Position numbers and translations under genes: made by a program
Shown here: positions 17,901 through 26,400 of the stretch, in pieces
Numbering within the stretch: the stretch's first letter is position 1
Layout of the letters: every line of letters starts with the position of its first letter
Origin: Gemmatimonadaceae bacterium
GTDB taxonomy: Bacteria > Gemmatimonadota > Gemmatimonadetes > Gemmatimonadales > Gemmatimonadaceae
Reading direction: 5' to 3'
DNA length: 64,000 bases
Assembly (NCBI GenBank): GCA_019637445.1
Contig: JAHBVS010000001.1
Location: 1,399,586-1,463,585 of the forward strand
Notes under the pieces: generated by a model
Database searches by the model: none
The model's input: only the letters and a program-made list of their open reading frames with translations
What the model was told of the DNA's origin: nothing

Positions 17901-18143
17901 CATGATGCGGTCCACGCCGGAGATGCCGGATACGGCCTCCTCGACGCGATCGAGCACCTCGCGCTCGACGACGTCGGGCGACGCACCCGGATACGGGATG
18001 GCCACGTTGATGATGGGCTGCTGCACGTCCGGGAACTCGTCCGTCTCCAGCTGCCACCAGGAGAAGAGCCCGAACACCACCAGCGTCACCATCGAGACGA
18101 TGGTGATCAGCGGCCGTTTGATTGCGAAATCTGAGATGAACAT
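14985..18143 (-). CDS. RND efflux pump, HAE-1 type inner-membrane subunit
   Basis: A 1052-residue proton-driven exporter of the AcrB/MexB type, part of a tripartite pump. It has the N-terminal amphipathic segment and first membrane helix (MFISDFAIKRPL). Two large periplasmic loops are present. The TM4 relay pair is D400-D401 in GILIDDAIVV, and the TM10 Lys is K935 in GIVAKNAILL, so the proton path looks complete. Substrates are probably organic compounds, but hydrophobic-pocket residues cannot be assigned by eye. It is the last gene of the TetR-TolC, adaptor, pump operon, starting 10 bases after the adaptor stop. Confidence 0.95.
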   Translation of the reverse strand: MFISDFAIKRPLITIVSMVTLVVFGLFSWWQLETDEFPDVQQPIINVAIPYPGASPDVVEREVLDRVEEAVSGISGVDRIMGAAQDGFANITVFFVFEKDLQQASQDIRDKISSIRSDLPLEMKEPVLTRFDPADQPIVQLSLNSVTLDAPSLTRIADPGITRVLRGIPGVAEAVVLGGVERELTVEIHPHAMEAAGITVAQVVGALQAQNLATPVGRIAGELDERSIRLKGKLEGPEDFLQLVVAEKGGRAIRLGEVATARDGTAEPRTAALFNGREAVGILIKKAKGYSTTAVAAKVLEEIEALRPTLPSGTTIDLVQNSGDRVEASVANVQSTLVEGAVLTVLVVFLFLNSWRSTVITGLALPISVLASFIAVWAFGFTLNTMSLLGLSLAIGILIDDAIVVRENIVRHVEMGKDHFRAAHEGTDEIGLAVAATTFSIVCVFVPIGFMAGLSGQWFKPFALTIACAVLVSLFVSFSLDPMLSAYWPDPEIEEGQHRFWISRKLDAFNKWFDRQARNYTKVIGWALDHRLAMIGLALGSLVGALWLQGNYGGFGFVPVSDNSEVVIQVETPPGSNLEYTRMKTEEAAALARRHPEVRYTFTTIGAGGGMDPSEALGAVDLGSVYVRMTPKADREISQDRFGATLREEVKQIGGATVAVFTSGWGGAIKQVQLELRGFDGRQLQTVADTVLQIVRAVPGAVDVGLSTKGQKPELEITVDRALAGSMGVTIGQIAQSLRPAFAGVDAGDWVDPAGENRKVRVRLAPEARSRVADIERLPISVGGQGGGPVRMMPLGQLASVSQGLGPAKISHLDRDNVIVVQGNVSGASLGEVTTAITREMQKLSMPDGVTWSFGGEAKDQAQVFGDMLAAMGIALLLMYLILVMQFGSFLEPIAILISLPLSLIGVVLALLVTGDTLNIMSMIGVILLMGIVAKNAILLIDFAKWGQEQGMERREAIIEAGRVRLRPILMTTFALCAGMIPVSLGLGEGADFRAPLGRAVIGGVLTSTLLTLLVIPTIYEIFDEWRDKVAGWFNFPVRPKTEEYMIPEQGS

Positions 18144-18153
18144 CGCCGTTGCC

Positions 18154-19275
18154 TCAGCGCTGGGCGGTGTCGGACGGCACGCTCACGCGGAGCGGCGTCC
18201 CGGAAGAAATGCCGAGGGCCGCACCGACGAGGATCGTGTCCCCGACGGCGAGCCCGCTGATGATCTCGATGCGCTCGCTGGCGGCGTCGCGCACGCCAAG
18301 CGAGACAGTGACGCGTTCGGTGCGTCCGTCCTTCAATCGAACGACCTCAGGCGCCAGCCCGCGCTGATCGACCGCCGTCACGGGCACCGTGAGCGCCGCG
18401 CGCTCCTCGGACGCCACCCGACCTTCAGCGAACAGCCCCGCCACCAGGCGCTGGCCCGCATTGGGGATGCGAACAAACAGTCGCACCTGGCGCGTCTGTG
18501 GGTCGGCCTGCGGATTCACGCCGGCCACGCGGCCTTCGAACGTGCGACCCGGATAACCCGTGACCGAGAACGTCACGCGCGCACCCACACGCAGCATCGC
18601 GAGGTCGCTCGCGGGCACGGCGGCCTCGAGACGCATCGTGCTTGGGTCGACCACGGCAAACAGCGGTGCACCCGGCGCGACGATGTCACCCGGATTGATG
18701 TAGCGGTCCGAGACCACGCCGTCGTAGGGCGCGAGCACGTTTGCCGCATCGCGCTGCTTCTCGGCGCCCGACAGGCGGGCGCGCGCATCGTCGAGCATCG
18801 AGCGCGCCGAGAGATCCGCCCGACGGGCATTCTCGAGGTCGCGGTCGGAGATGGCGCCGGCCGCGTGCAGCTTCGTTGCGCGGTCCAACTCGCGGGCCGC
18901 GAGGTCCGCCGCGGTCTGCGCCGCCGTGAAGCCTGAGCGCGCCGAGAGGTACGCGTCATTGATGGCGCGGTCGTCGATCTTGGCCAGCGAGGTACCGGCC
19001 TTGACCACGTCACCGGGATCATGGGTCACCGTCAACACGGCGCCCGGCACCTCAGCGCGGATCTGCGCTGTGCGCTCGGCCACCAAGGTGCCGGAGAGCA
19101 TCGGACCGAGCGCGAGCGTCGTCCGCTCGGCCACGGCGATGGCCTCAGGCCCGACGGCGACCGTGGGGCGCGAGTCCGAGGCAGCGTCCTCGGCGGCATC
19201 GCCACGACCGCAGGCAGCAGCGGCGAGCGACAGGGCAAGGACGGTACGTGCAGCGAACAGCGGGAAGCGAGACAT
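18154..19275 (-). CDS. RND periplasmic adaptor lipoprotein (MFP/HlyD family)
   Basis: A 373-residue membrane-fusion protein that should link the pump to the TolC channel. It has a lipoprotein signal ending LAAAAC, a lipoyl half-motif (GTLVAERTAQIRAEVPGAV), a helical hairpin (about residues 85-160), a second lipoyl half (VLAPYDGVVSDRYI) and beta-barrel and membrane-proximal segments. Start choice is uncertain. The ATG at 19275 gives an ideal signal peptide and has GGGGGA 9 bases upstream. An in-frame ATG at 19350 overlaps the upstream stop as TGATG and has a strong GGAGG site, but would add 25 atypical residues before the signal. The gene sits between the TetR-TolC and pump genes. Confidence 0.93.
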   Translation of the reverse strand: MSRFPLFAARTVLALSLAAAACGRGDAAEDAASDSRPTVAVGPEAIAVAERTTLALGPMLSGTLVAERTAQIRAEVPGAVLTVTHDPGDVVKAGTSLAKIDDRAINDAYLSARSGFTAAQTAADLAARELDRATKLHAAGAISDRDLENARRADLSARSMLDDARARLSGAEKQRDAANVLAPYDGVVSDRYINPGDIVAPGAPLFAVVDPSTMRLEAAVPASDLAMLRVGARVTFSVTGYPGRTFEGRVAGVNPQADPQTRQVRLFVRIPNAGQRLVAGLFAEGRVASEERAALTVPVTAVDQRGLAPEVVRLKDGRTERVTVSLGVRDAASERIEIISGLAVGDTILVGAALGISSGTPLRVSVPSDTAQR

Positions 19276-19349
19276 CGAAGCCATCCCCCGACGGGCGGGT
19301 GTGGAGGTGTTGGATTGCAGGTATGAACAGACGAAGAGGTGGCCAGGCA

Positions 19350-21338
19350 TCAGCGGGCACCTCCGATTGCGAGCGGAAGGTCCTTCAGCAGGGCGAGGCG
19401 CAGTCGTGCGACCTCGAGATCGCGCGCCGTGGTGACACGCTGCAGGCGCGCCTGCTCCAGCTGCACGCGTGCCTCCGTCAGCTCGACGGGCGTCGAAATG
19501 CCTTCGGCGAAGCGCACTTCGGCGATGCGGTAGGCTTGCTCTGCCTGCGCGTCCGTGCCGACCGCCGCGAGATACGCGGCCTGCGCCTGCTCGAACGCCG
19601 TCACGGAGAGAATGGCGTCGAGCTCGGCGCCATCGCGCGCCTGCTCGAGCCGCGCCCGCGCCTCGAGCACGTTCGACTGCGCCACGGCGCGCTCACCGCT
19701 CACGCGGCCGCCGGTAAAGATCGGGAACGAGAGGCCGAGCGTGACGTTCCAGTTCGGGAAGTAGAGGTCGAGCGAACCCGGCAGGAAGGTGCCTTCCGGC
19801 GGATAGGCGAAGCGCTGGTAGGTCGTGCTGAGCTGCAGGTTGGGCAGCGGCGCGAGGCGTGCTGCCGTCAACGCGCGCTCCGACGCCTCGAGCTGCGCCG
19901 TGGCCTGTCGCACGGTGGCGCGGGCCTCGACTGCCGTGTCCGGCGTGACGGTGCGGGCGGCGTCCAGCGCCACCGGCGCCAATGCCGGCGTCACCATCGA
20001 CGAGTCGTCGCGGATCGGCGTGGTCAGCGTGAGCGGCGTGTTGAGCGGGAGTTCGAGCAACTGCTTGAGCCGCAGCTGCGCGGCCGTGCGGTTGCCCGTT
20101 GCCTGAATGGCGAGTGGACGTTGGTTGTCGCGCGTCACACGCGCTCGCAGCAGGTCGAACTCCGACGCCGTGCCGACTGAGCGTGCCAGCTCTACCTGTC
20201 GCAACGTGCGCTCCGTGAGCGCCAGGGTCGAGTCGGCGATGTCCTTCAGCCGCTCGGCTGCGACGGCGTCGAAGTACGCTTGCGCCACGTCCAGCAACGC
20301 CTGCGCGCGCGCCGAGCTGAGCTGGATGCTCGCGGCCTCGGACCCCGCGCGGGCGCCGGCGCGTGCCGCGCTCACCTTGCCGCCCGTCCACAGGTTCTGC
20401 GTGGCCGAGACCGTGAACGTGAAGGTGTTCGGCGCCGCGAAGATCTGCGCCAGCGGCGAGTTCTCGAGTCCCCCACCGCTGCTCGTGCCCGTGTCCGGCG
20501 CGAAGCGTTCGGAGATGGCCTGGAACTGATTCTGAATGGCACGCTGGTATGCGGCCGTACCGTTCACCTGCGGCAGCCGCTGCGCGTCGGCCTGCCGCAT
20601 CTGGCCCGCGGCACGCTGGGTACCGGCCTCGGCGATGCGCACCGACAAGGATCGGCGCTCGGCAAGCTGAAGCGCGTCGGCCAGCGAGAGTGGGGTCGCG
20701 GCGGGCTGGGCAGGCTGCTGAGCGAGCGCCCCCGTGAGTGGCAGCACGAGCAGCAACAGCGCGGCGAGCGTCGCGCCGATGGATTTGAGGAAGAGTCGCA
20801 CGTAAGTGGCTGGGGCCGTCCGTTCGGGTGGAAAAGACTCGGGCATCATGTCGCGTCCCATCGCGTCGGCGAACAGGGTGCCCATCAGCATCGCGGCGGC
20901 AGGCTTCGCGTCGTCAGCGGACGGAATGAAGCCGCCTGCAGCGAGTCGCTCGATGTAGCGCGTGAGTGCTTGGAACGACTTGGAGGGATGGTCGGCGGCG
21001 GTGCCCGCACACTCGGGGCGCTCCGCCATCTCTGCCATCGACATTCGGATCATCCCGCGAATCTCGAGCATGAAACGATGGTCCTGCTCCGCCCAGGCGG
21101 TGAGTTCGCGCACCGGATCCTGCGGCGTCTCCGGCAGCTTCGCGCGGCTACCGACTTTGGAGACGGCTTCGACCGCCGCTTCAATGAGCGCGGCCTTCGA
21201 GCCGAAGAGACGAAACAGTGTGACTTCGTTGACACCAGCAGCCTCGGCGATCTTGCGCGTCGTGGCGCCGCGGAAACCGGATTCCGCGTAGACGCGCACC
21301 GCGGCGTCGAGCAGCTGCTGCTTTGTTGGTTCAGACAT
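19350..21338 (-). CDS. TetR regulator fused in frame to TolC outer-membrane channel
   Basis: A single 662-codon reading frame encodes two complete proteins. Residues 1 to about 190 are a TetR-family repressor: helix-turn-helix TTRKIAEAAGVNEVTLFRLF, then a ligand-binding helical domain ending YVRLFLKSIG. This last helix runs directly into a hydrophobic stretch and a signal-peptidase-like site (TGALA, cleavage after about residue 206). Residues 207-662 are a full-length TolC-family channel with two repeats (SLADALQLAERRSL, LYFPNWNVTLGLSFPIFTGG). An internal GTG at 20801 (residue 180) would yield a perfect signal peptide plus TolC, but no ribosome-binding sequence precedes it. The ATG at 21338 begins a normal TetR N-terminus; an ATG at 21359 is an alternative. 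Product topology requires cleavage or internal initiation. Confidence 0.88.
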   Translation of the reverse strand: MSEPTKQQLLDAAVRVYAESGFRGATTRKIAEAAGVNEVTLFRLFGSKAALIEAAVEAVSKVGSRAKLPETPQDPVRELTAWAEQDHRFMLEIRGMIRMSMAEMAERPECAGTAADHPSKSFQALTRYIERLAAGGFIPSADDAKPAAAMLMGTLFADAMGRDMMPESFPPERTAPATYVRLFLKSIGATLAALLLLVLPLTGALAQQPAQPAATPLSLADALQLAERRSLSVRIAEAGTQRAAGQMRQADAQRLPQVNGTAAYQRAIQNQFQAISERFAPDTGTSSGGGLENSPLAQIFAAPNTFTFTVSATQNLWTGGKVSAARAGARAGSEAASIQLSSARAQALLDVAQAYFDAVAAERLKDIADSTLALTERTLRQVELARSVGTASEFDLLRARVTRDNQRPLAIQATGNRTAAQLRLKQLLELPLNTPLTLTTPIRDDSSMVTPALAPVALDAARTVTPDTAVEARATVRQATAQLEASERALTAARLAPLPNLQLSTTYQRFAYPPEGTFLPGSLDLYFPNWNVTLGLSFPIFTGGRVSGERAVAQSNVLEARARLEQARDGAELDAILSVTAFEQAQAAYLAAVGTDAQAEQAYRIAEVRFAEGISTPVELTEARVQLEQARLQRVTTARDLEVARLRLALLKDLPLAIGGAR

Positions 21339-21374
21339 CGAGCGAAGGATTGGTGGCATGTGAACGCTTTCACA

Positions 21375-21394
21375 AAGCAAGCGAACACTTGCTT
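21375..21394. promoter_or_regulatory. Putative TetR operator
   Basis: AAGCAAG and CTTGCTT form a 7-bp inverted repeat with a 6-bp spacer, 16 bases upstream of the alternative ATG (21359) of the TetR-TolC gene. The 20-bp length and half-site symmetry fit TetR-family operators, and the position suits autorepression of the efflux operon. A weaker, overlapping CGCTT/AAGCG repeat (21365-21383) may form a second half-site pair. The assignment is inference from position and symmetry. The rest of 21395-21573 is the divergent upstream region shared with msrB. Confidence 0.6.
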
Positions 21395-21573
21395 ACAACG
21401 AAAGGGGTCGTGTCAGGGTTTCACCGTAACGAAATGCGCGAACTCGGATCTGGGAGCCGACATCTTTCGGTATTTGTTCGGCATTGTCAAGCAGCGGAAC
21501 CGGACGCCGCCTCCACCGGTTGCTCGCGAAGGACTCGTATCCCATTGTCCAGAATCATCTTCCGGCTCCAACA

Positions 21574-22032
21574 ATGAAGCGAAAGCCAGACGACCCCGAG
21601 CTCGCCGCCAAGCTCTCCCCGATGCAGTACGAGGTCACGCAGTGCAGCGCGACCGAGCCGCCGTTCCGCAATGAGTTCTGGAATCACCACGAGCCTGGCA
21701 TCTATGTGGACGTCGTCTCGGGCGAGCCGCTCTTTGCCTCGACGGACAAGTTCGACTCGGGCACCGGCTGGCCCTCGTTCACCAAGCCGCTCGTTGAGGG
21801 TCAGGTGACGGCGCAGGAGGATTCCTCGCACGGCATGCGCCGCGTCGAGGTGCGTTCGAAGGACGCCGACTCACACCTCGGCCACGTCTTTCCCGATGGC
21901 CCGGGTCCCCATGGCATGCGCTACTGCATCAACTCCGCGTCGCTGCGCTTCGTCCCGGCGGCGCGTCTGGCAGCCGAGGGCTATGAGCGCTTCTCGGCGT
22001 TGTTTCCAGGCGTGACGCAGGAGTCCGCGTGA
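21574..22032 (+). CDS. msrB: Peptide-methionine (R)-S-oxide reductase
   Basis: A 152-residue MsrB that reduces the R-epimer of methionine sulfoxide. Diagnostic segments are [31 protein letters not shown] and the active-site [11 protein letters not shown] with the catalytic Cys at about residue 118. The two CxxC zinc pairs found in one MsrB subclass are absent, so this is the zinc-free type. The resolving Cys may be C24 in VTQC. There is no signal peptide, so it should be cytoplasmic. The ATG at 21574 is the only start that gives a standard N-terminus. It overlaps msrA by 4 bases (GTGA), forming a two-gene repair operon. Confidence 0.95.
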   Translation: MKRKPDDPELAAKLSPMQYEVTQCSATEPPFRNEFWNHHEPGIYVDVVSGEPLFASTDKFDSGTGWPSFTKPLVEGQVTAQEDSSHGMRRVEVRSKDADSHLGHVFPDGPGPHGMRYCINSASLRFVPAARLAAEGYERFSALFPGVTQESA

Positions 22033-22562
22033 GCACGCAGCTCGCCACGTTGGGCGGCGGATGCTTCTGGTGCCTCGAAGCCGTCTACCTCGAGTTGCGC
22101 GGTGTACACGGCGTGAAGAGCGGCTACGCCGGCGGCCACGTTCCGAACCCGACGTATGAACAGGTTTGCGGGAAGCAGACGGGCCACACCGAAGTCGTGC
22201 AGGTCAGCTTCGACGCGTCAGAGATCTCCTACGGCGACTTGCTCGACGTGTTCTTCACGATCCACGACCCCACGACGAAGGACCGTCAGGGCAACGATGT
22301 CGGCCCGCAGTATCGCTCGGCAATCTTCACGCACGACGATGAGCAGGCGCGCATCGCCCGCGAGAAGGTGGCCGCAGCGCAGGCGCACTGGGCCGACCCC
22401 GTCGTGACTGAGCTTGCGCCGCTCGACCGGTTCTGGCCCGCCGAGTCGTACCACGACAACTACCTCGCGCGGAATCCGCAGAATCCGTACTGCGCGGTGG
22501 TGGTGGCCCCGAAGGTATCGAAGGCGCGCAAGCTGTTCTTCGATCGGCTGAAGCGTCCCTGA
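22029..22562 (+). CDS. msrA: Peptide-methionine (S)-S-oxide reductase
   Basis: A 177-residue MsrA that reduces the S-epimer of methionine sulfoxide using thioredoxin. The catalytic motif GGCFWCLE is present with the nucleophilic Cys at about residue 12, followed by the family segments [39 protein letters not shown] and PQYRSAIF. The start is GTG at 22029, overlapping the msrB stop by 4 bases, so expression is coupled. Together the pair covers both sulfoxide epimers. The protein is cytoplasmic (no signal). Confidence 0.96.
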   Translation: MSTQLATLGGGCFWCLEAVYLELRGVHGVKSGYAGGHVPNPTYEQVCGKQTGHTEVVQVSFDASEISYGDLLDVFFTIHDPTTKDRQGNDVGPQYRSAIFTHDDEQARIAREKVAAAQAHWADPVVTELAPLDRFWPAESYHDNYLARNPQNPYCAVVVAPKVSKARKLFFDRLKRP

Positions 22563-22602
22563 GCGGCGGCACTTCGACCTGCGCCCGGCGTACATTGCGT
22601 CT

Positions 22603-23391
22603 ATGCTGATGCGACGGCTGTCGATGACCATCGCCGCTCTGCTTGCGGCGATGTTGCTGGCGGTGCCCGTGCCCAGGTCGCTCGAGGCGCAGAGCGGCGT
22701 TCTGCGCGGCGTGGTGACGGACACGCTGGGGAATCCAATCCGCGGCGTGGAGGTGTTCGCGATCCAGACCGAGCGCAGCACGCGCACGGACGCACAGGGC
22801 CGCTACACGCTCACGCGCCTGCCTTGGGGCCAGTCGGTCGTGATGGCGCGTTCGCCCGGTTACCGCGCCGAGGAGCGGGTCATCCAGATCGGCGATGACA
22901 ACCAGGCGTCGATGGATTTTCAGATGCGGCGTGCCATCCAGTTGATCGACACGTTGCGCATTACCTCGCACGATGGCTGTGCCGCATTCCGTTACGACGG
23001 CTTCGAGTGCCGGCGCCGCGCCGGGATCGGCCAGTTTCGCGGGCCTGACGAACTGCGTGCGCTGCGACCTGACTACTGGTCGGACATGTTCGAGGGCCTC
23101 ACCGGTCTGCGGAAGGTACCGTTCACCAACCAGGAGCTGGGTCGGCTCGACTGGACCGTGGCGCCAACGACGGGCTGGCGCTGCCTGGTGGAGGCCTACA
23201 ACGGACGCGAGCGCACCGCGCGAGAGATCCTCATCCGTCCGGACCAGATCCACTCGATCGAGGTCTACGACGTCTACGAGCGCGTGCCCGAACCATACAA
23301 GCGCTACGCCTGGCCGTCGGATTCCCGGACGCCGTGCACGCTGATCATGTATTGGACGAAGGTCTGGATCGAGGAGAACGAGAAACCGTAA
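22603..23391 (+). CDS. Exported protein with carboxypeptidase-regulatory-like domain
   Basis: A 262-residue exported protein. A signal peptide (MTIAALLAAMLLAVPV, ending SLEAQ) precedes a carboxypeptidase-regulatory-like domain of about 85 residues (GVLRGVVTDTLGNPIRGVEVFA, RTDAQGRYTLTRLPWG). The remaining 150 residues hold four Cys and end with a VYDVYERVPEPYKRY segment; this part may resemble a TonB-plug-like or adaptor domain but I cannot assign it. In TonB-dependent transporters the same regulatory domain sits at the N-terminus, but no barrel follows here. The gene lies 40 bases after msrA and 35 before the MFS/spermidine synthase gene, all in one direction. Confidence 0.7.
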   Translation: MLMRRLSMTIAALLAAMLLAVPVPRSLEAQSGVLRGVVTDTLGNPIRGVEVFAIQTERSTRTDAQGRYTLTRLPWGQSVVMARSPGYRAEERVIQIGDDNQASMDFQMRRAIQLIDTLRITSHDGCAAFRYDGFECRRRAGIGQFRGPDELRALRPDYWSDMFEGLTGLRKVPFTNQELGRLDWTVAPTTGWRCLVEAYNGRERTAREILIRPDQIHSIEVYDVYERVPEPYKRYAWPSDSRTPCTLIMYWTKVWIEENEKP

Positions 23392-23425
23392 GGCGGCAGC
23401 CCCATCCGCGAGTAGATTCGTCCCG

Positions 23426-26400
23426 ATGACGACTCTGCTCGCGCTGCTCTTTGTCCTCTCCGGTGCTGCCGGACTCATCTACGAGAGCATCTGGAGCCGC
23501 TACCTCGGGCTCCTTGTCGGCCACAGCGCCTACGCCCAGGTCATCGTCCTCGTAATCTTCCTGGGCGGGATGTCGGCGGGCGCCGCGCTCGCGGCGCGGC
23601 GATCCACGCAGGTTCGGTCGCCCTTGCTGTGGTACGCGGCCGTCGAAGGCATCGTCGGTGTGATTGGGCTGCTGTTCCACGATGTCTTTTCTTTCGCGAG
23701 CGGTTTCGCGTACGACACGCTGTTCCCTGCGCTCGGCGGCGGCGCCACGCTGCTCGTCGGCAAGTGGCTGCTGGCCGCGCTGCTCATCGTGCCGCAGTCG
23801 GTGCTACTCGGCACGACCTTCCCGTTGATGACCGCCGGCGTGCTGCGGCGGCTCGGGGATCCCGCCGCGCAGCTGGCCGGGTCGGGACAGGTGTTGGGCC
23901 TTCTCTACTTCGCGAACTCGCTTGGCGCCGCCATCGGCGTCTTGGTGTCTGGTTTCTATCTCATTGGACTCGCCGGACTGCCGGGCACCCTTGTGGTCGC
24001 GGCGGTCCTCAACCTCGTCGTCGCGCTCGGCACCTTTGGCGTGGTGCGGCTTGCGCAGGACGATGAGGAAAGCGCGTTCGCCGCGGCGGTACCGGGCACC
24101 GAGGCCGCGGGCGACGATCGCACTTCGGCCTCTCCTGCACTCGTGGACGAGGCCGTCGCGCCGGTCGGCAGCGGCGACCTGCAGGGTGCCGGCGTTCGCG
24201 TCCAGCTCATCCGGCTTTTGCTCGCCGTCAGCTTCGGCACCGCCGTCGCCTCGTTCATCTACGAGATCGCCTGGATCCGGATGCTCTCGCTGGTGCTCGG
24301 CAGCGCCACGCACGCGTTCGAGTTGATGCTCTCGGCCTTCATCCTTGGACTGGCGCTGGGCGCGCTGTACGTGCGGAACCTCGCCGACGAGGCGCACGAC
24401 ACGCTGCGCCTGCTCGGCGTCGTGCAGTTCGCGATGGGCGCGCTGGCCATTGCGACGCTTGGACTCTACCTCGGTGCCTTTGATTGGATGGCCGGGCTGA
24501 TGCAGACCGTCCAGCGCAACGAGCCCGGCTATGCCGTGTTTAACCTGGCGCGCTACGGGTTTGCGCTGGCCGTGATGCTGCCCTCGACCTTCTGCGCGGG
24601 CATGACCCTGCCGTTGATCACGCGCGGCTTGCTGGGCGCGGGTGCCGGTGAGCGCGCCATCGGGACGGTGTACGCGTGGAACACGCTGGGATCGATCGTT
24701 GGGGTGGCGCTCGCCTCGCTGATCCTGCTGCCCTTCCTCGGCCTGCGCGGACTGCTCATCCTCGGCGGCGCCTTGGACATCGCGCTCGGGGTGTGGCTGC
24801 TCTGGTGGCGGGCCCGCGATGTGAGCGACCTGCGGCGCACGGCGACGCTGGCGCTCGTCGCCGGCGCGGCGGTCGTGCTCGGTGCCGTACTTTCGCCCGC
24901 GTTCGACCTCACCACGCTGACCAGCGGCGTGTTCCGCTACGGCGCCGTGCCGGAAGTCGGCTCGCGTGACATTCGCTTCTACAAGGATGGGCGCACGGCC
25001 TCGGTCAGCGTGCAGTTCGGCGGCGATAGCGGCTTCACAATTGCCACGAACGGCAAGCCCGACGCCTCGCTGACGCGACACTGGTTCCGCGAACTGCCAG
25101 CGGACGTCGATCCCTTGGATCGTCCCGCGTTGCGAGGCGATGACGCCACGCAGCTGCTGCTGCCGATGATCACGCTGGCGCACGCACCGCAAGCAAGGGA
25201 ATTGGCGGTCATCGGACACGGCAGCGGGATGTCCTCGCATCTGCTGCTCGGGTCTCCGCAGGTAGAGCGCGTCACGACAATCGACATCGAACCGCAGATG
25301 GTCGAGGCCTCGCGATTGCTGCTGCCGATAAATCGTCGCGTGTTCGAGGACCCGCGCTCGACGTTCGTGTTCGACGACGCCAAGTCGTACTTCGCGGCGG
25401 CGGGCCGCCAGTTCGACCTGATCCTCTCCGAGCCGTCGAACCCCTGGGTGAGCGGCGTGTCGGGCCTCTTCACGGATGAGTTCTACGCGCGGGTGTCCGG
25501 TTATCTCGCGCCCGGTGGCGTCTTCGGTCAGTGGCTGCACCTCTACGAGATCGAGGACGAGTTGGTCCTCAGCGTGTTGATCGCACTCGACCGCCACTTC
25601 GCTTCCTACTCGCTGTTTTTGACGAACGACGTCGACTTGCTGGTTGTCGCGTCGAACGCGGAGTCGCTGCCGCGCCCCGACTGGTCGGTGTTCGCCTCCG
25701 AAGCGATTTCGCAGGATCTCGCACGCTTTCGGCCCATCACCCCGCGGTTGCTTGAAGGCACGCGGCTCATCACCTCGGACGAACTGCGCCCGCTCCTGAG
25801 CGGCGCCGAGGGTGTCAACAGCGATTTCTATCCGCGGCTGGACCTTGGCGCGGAACGCGCGCGATTCCTCGGACACGAGGCCCGGGGCCTCAGTATCCTG
25901 CCGGTCGAGCGCTACGACCTCGCGGCGGCGCTTGGCGGCCGCGTGATCGCGCCCCTGAACGACCCAGCGCCGGCGCTCACGCACAATCGCTTCATCGCGC
26001 AGGGGATCGCGACGCGGCTCGCGCGCGAGGATGCCCGCGTGGACACGACCGACGCCACGCGACGCCTGCGTGTGGCACGCCTGCGCCTGCAGCGCCTGCG
26101 CCTGGAGTGGGCCAGCGGCCAGGCACCGGTGGATTGGCAGCTCTGGCTAGCCGAGGCGCTGGCGGTCGAGCGCGACCTGCACCAGGGCACGATGGGTGGC
26201 GTGTATACCTGGTACTACGAGGCGATGGAGCGCTACATGGCGCGCGCTGGCGCACCTGAGGGTGCGCAGTCTGCGGTGCGCTTCCTGCGCGCCGCCTCCA
26301 GCTACGAGTGGGCGGCGGCGAACGCGGAGATTCCGACGCAGATCGAGGAACGTGACCGCGGCATCGCGTGGTTGGCGCCAGGCCTGTTCATTGATGCCGC

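Noticed and set aside
20770-20830. The idea that TetR and TolC are two separate genes split by a frameshift
   Set aside because: Both halves are full length in the same frame, the joining helix reads as a normal TetR C-terminus and as a signal-peptide start, and no ribosome-binding site precedes the internal GTG. It is kept as an alternative to test rather than the main reading.
23804-25984. A 726-codon minus-strand open frame
   Set aside because: It lies wholly opposite the MFS/spermidine synthase gene and shows no domain or signal; it is a high-GC antisense artefact.
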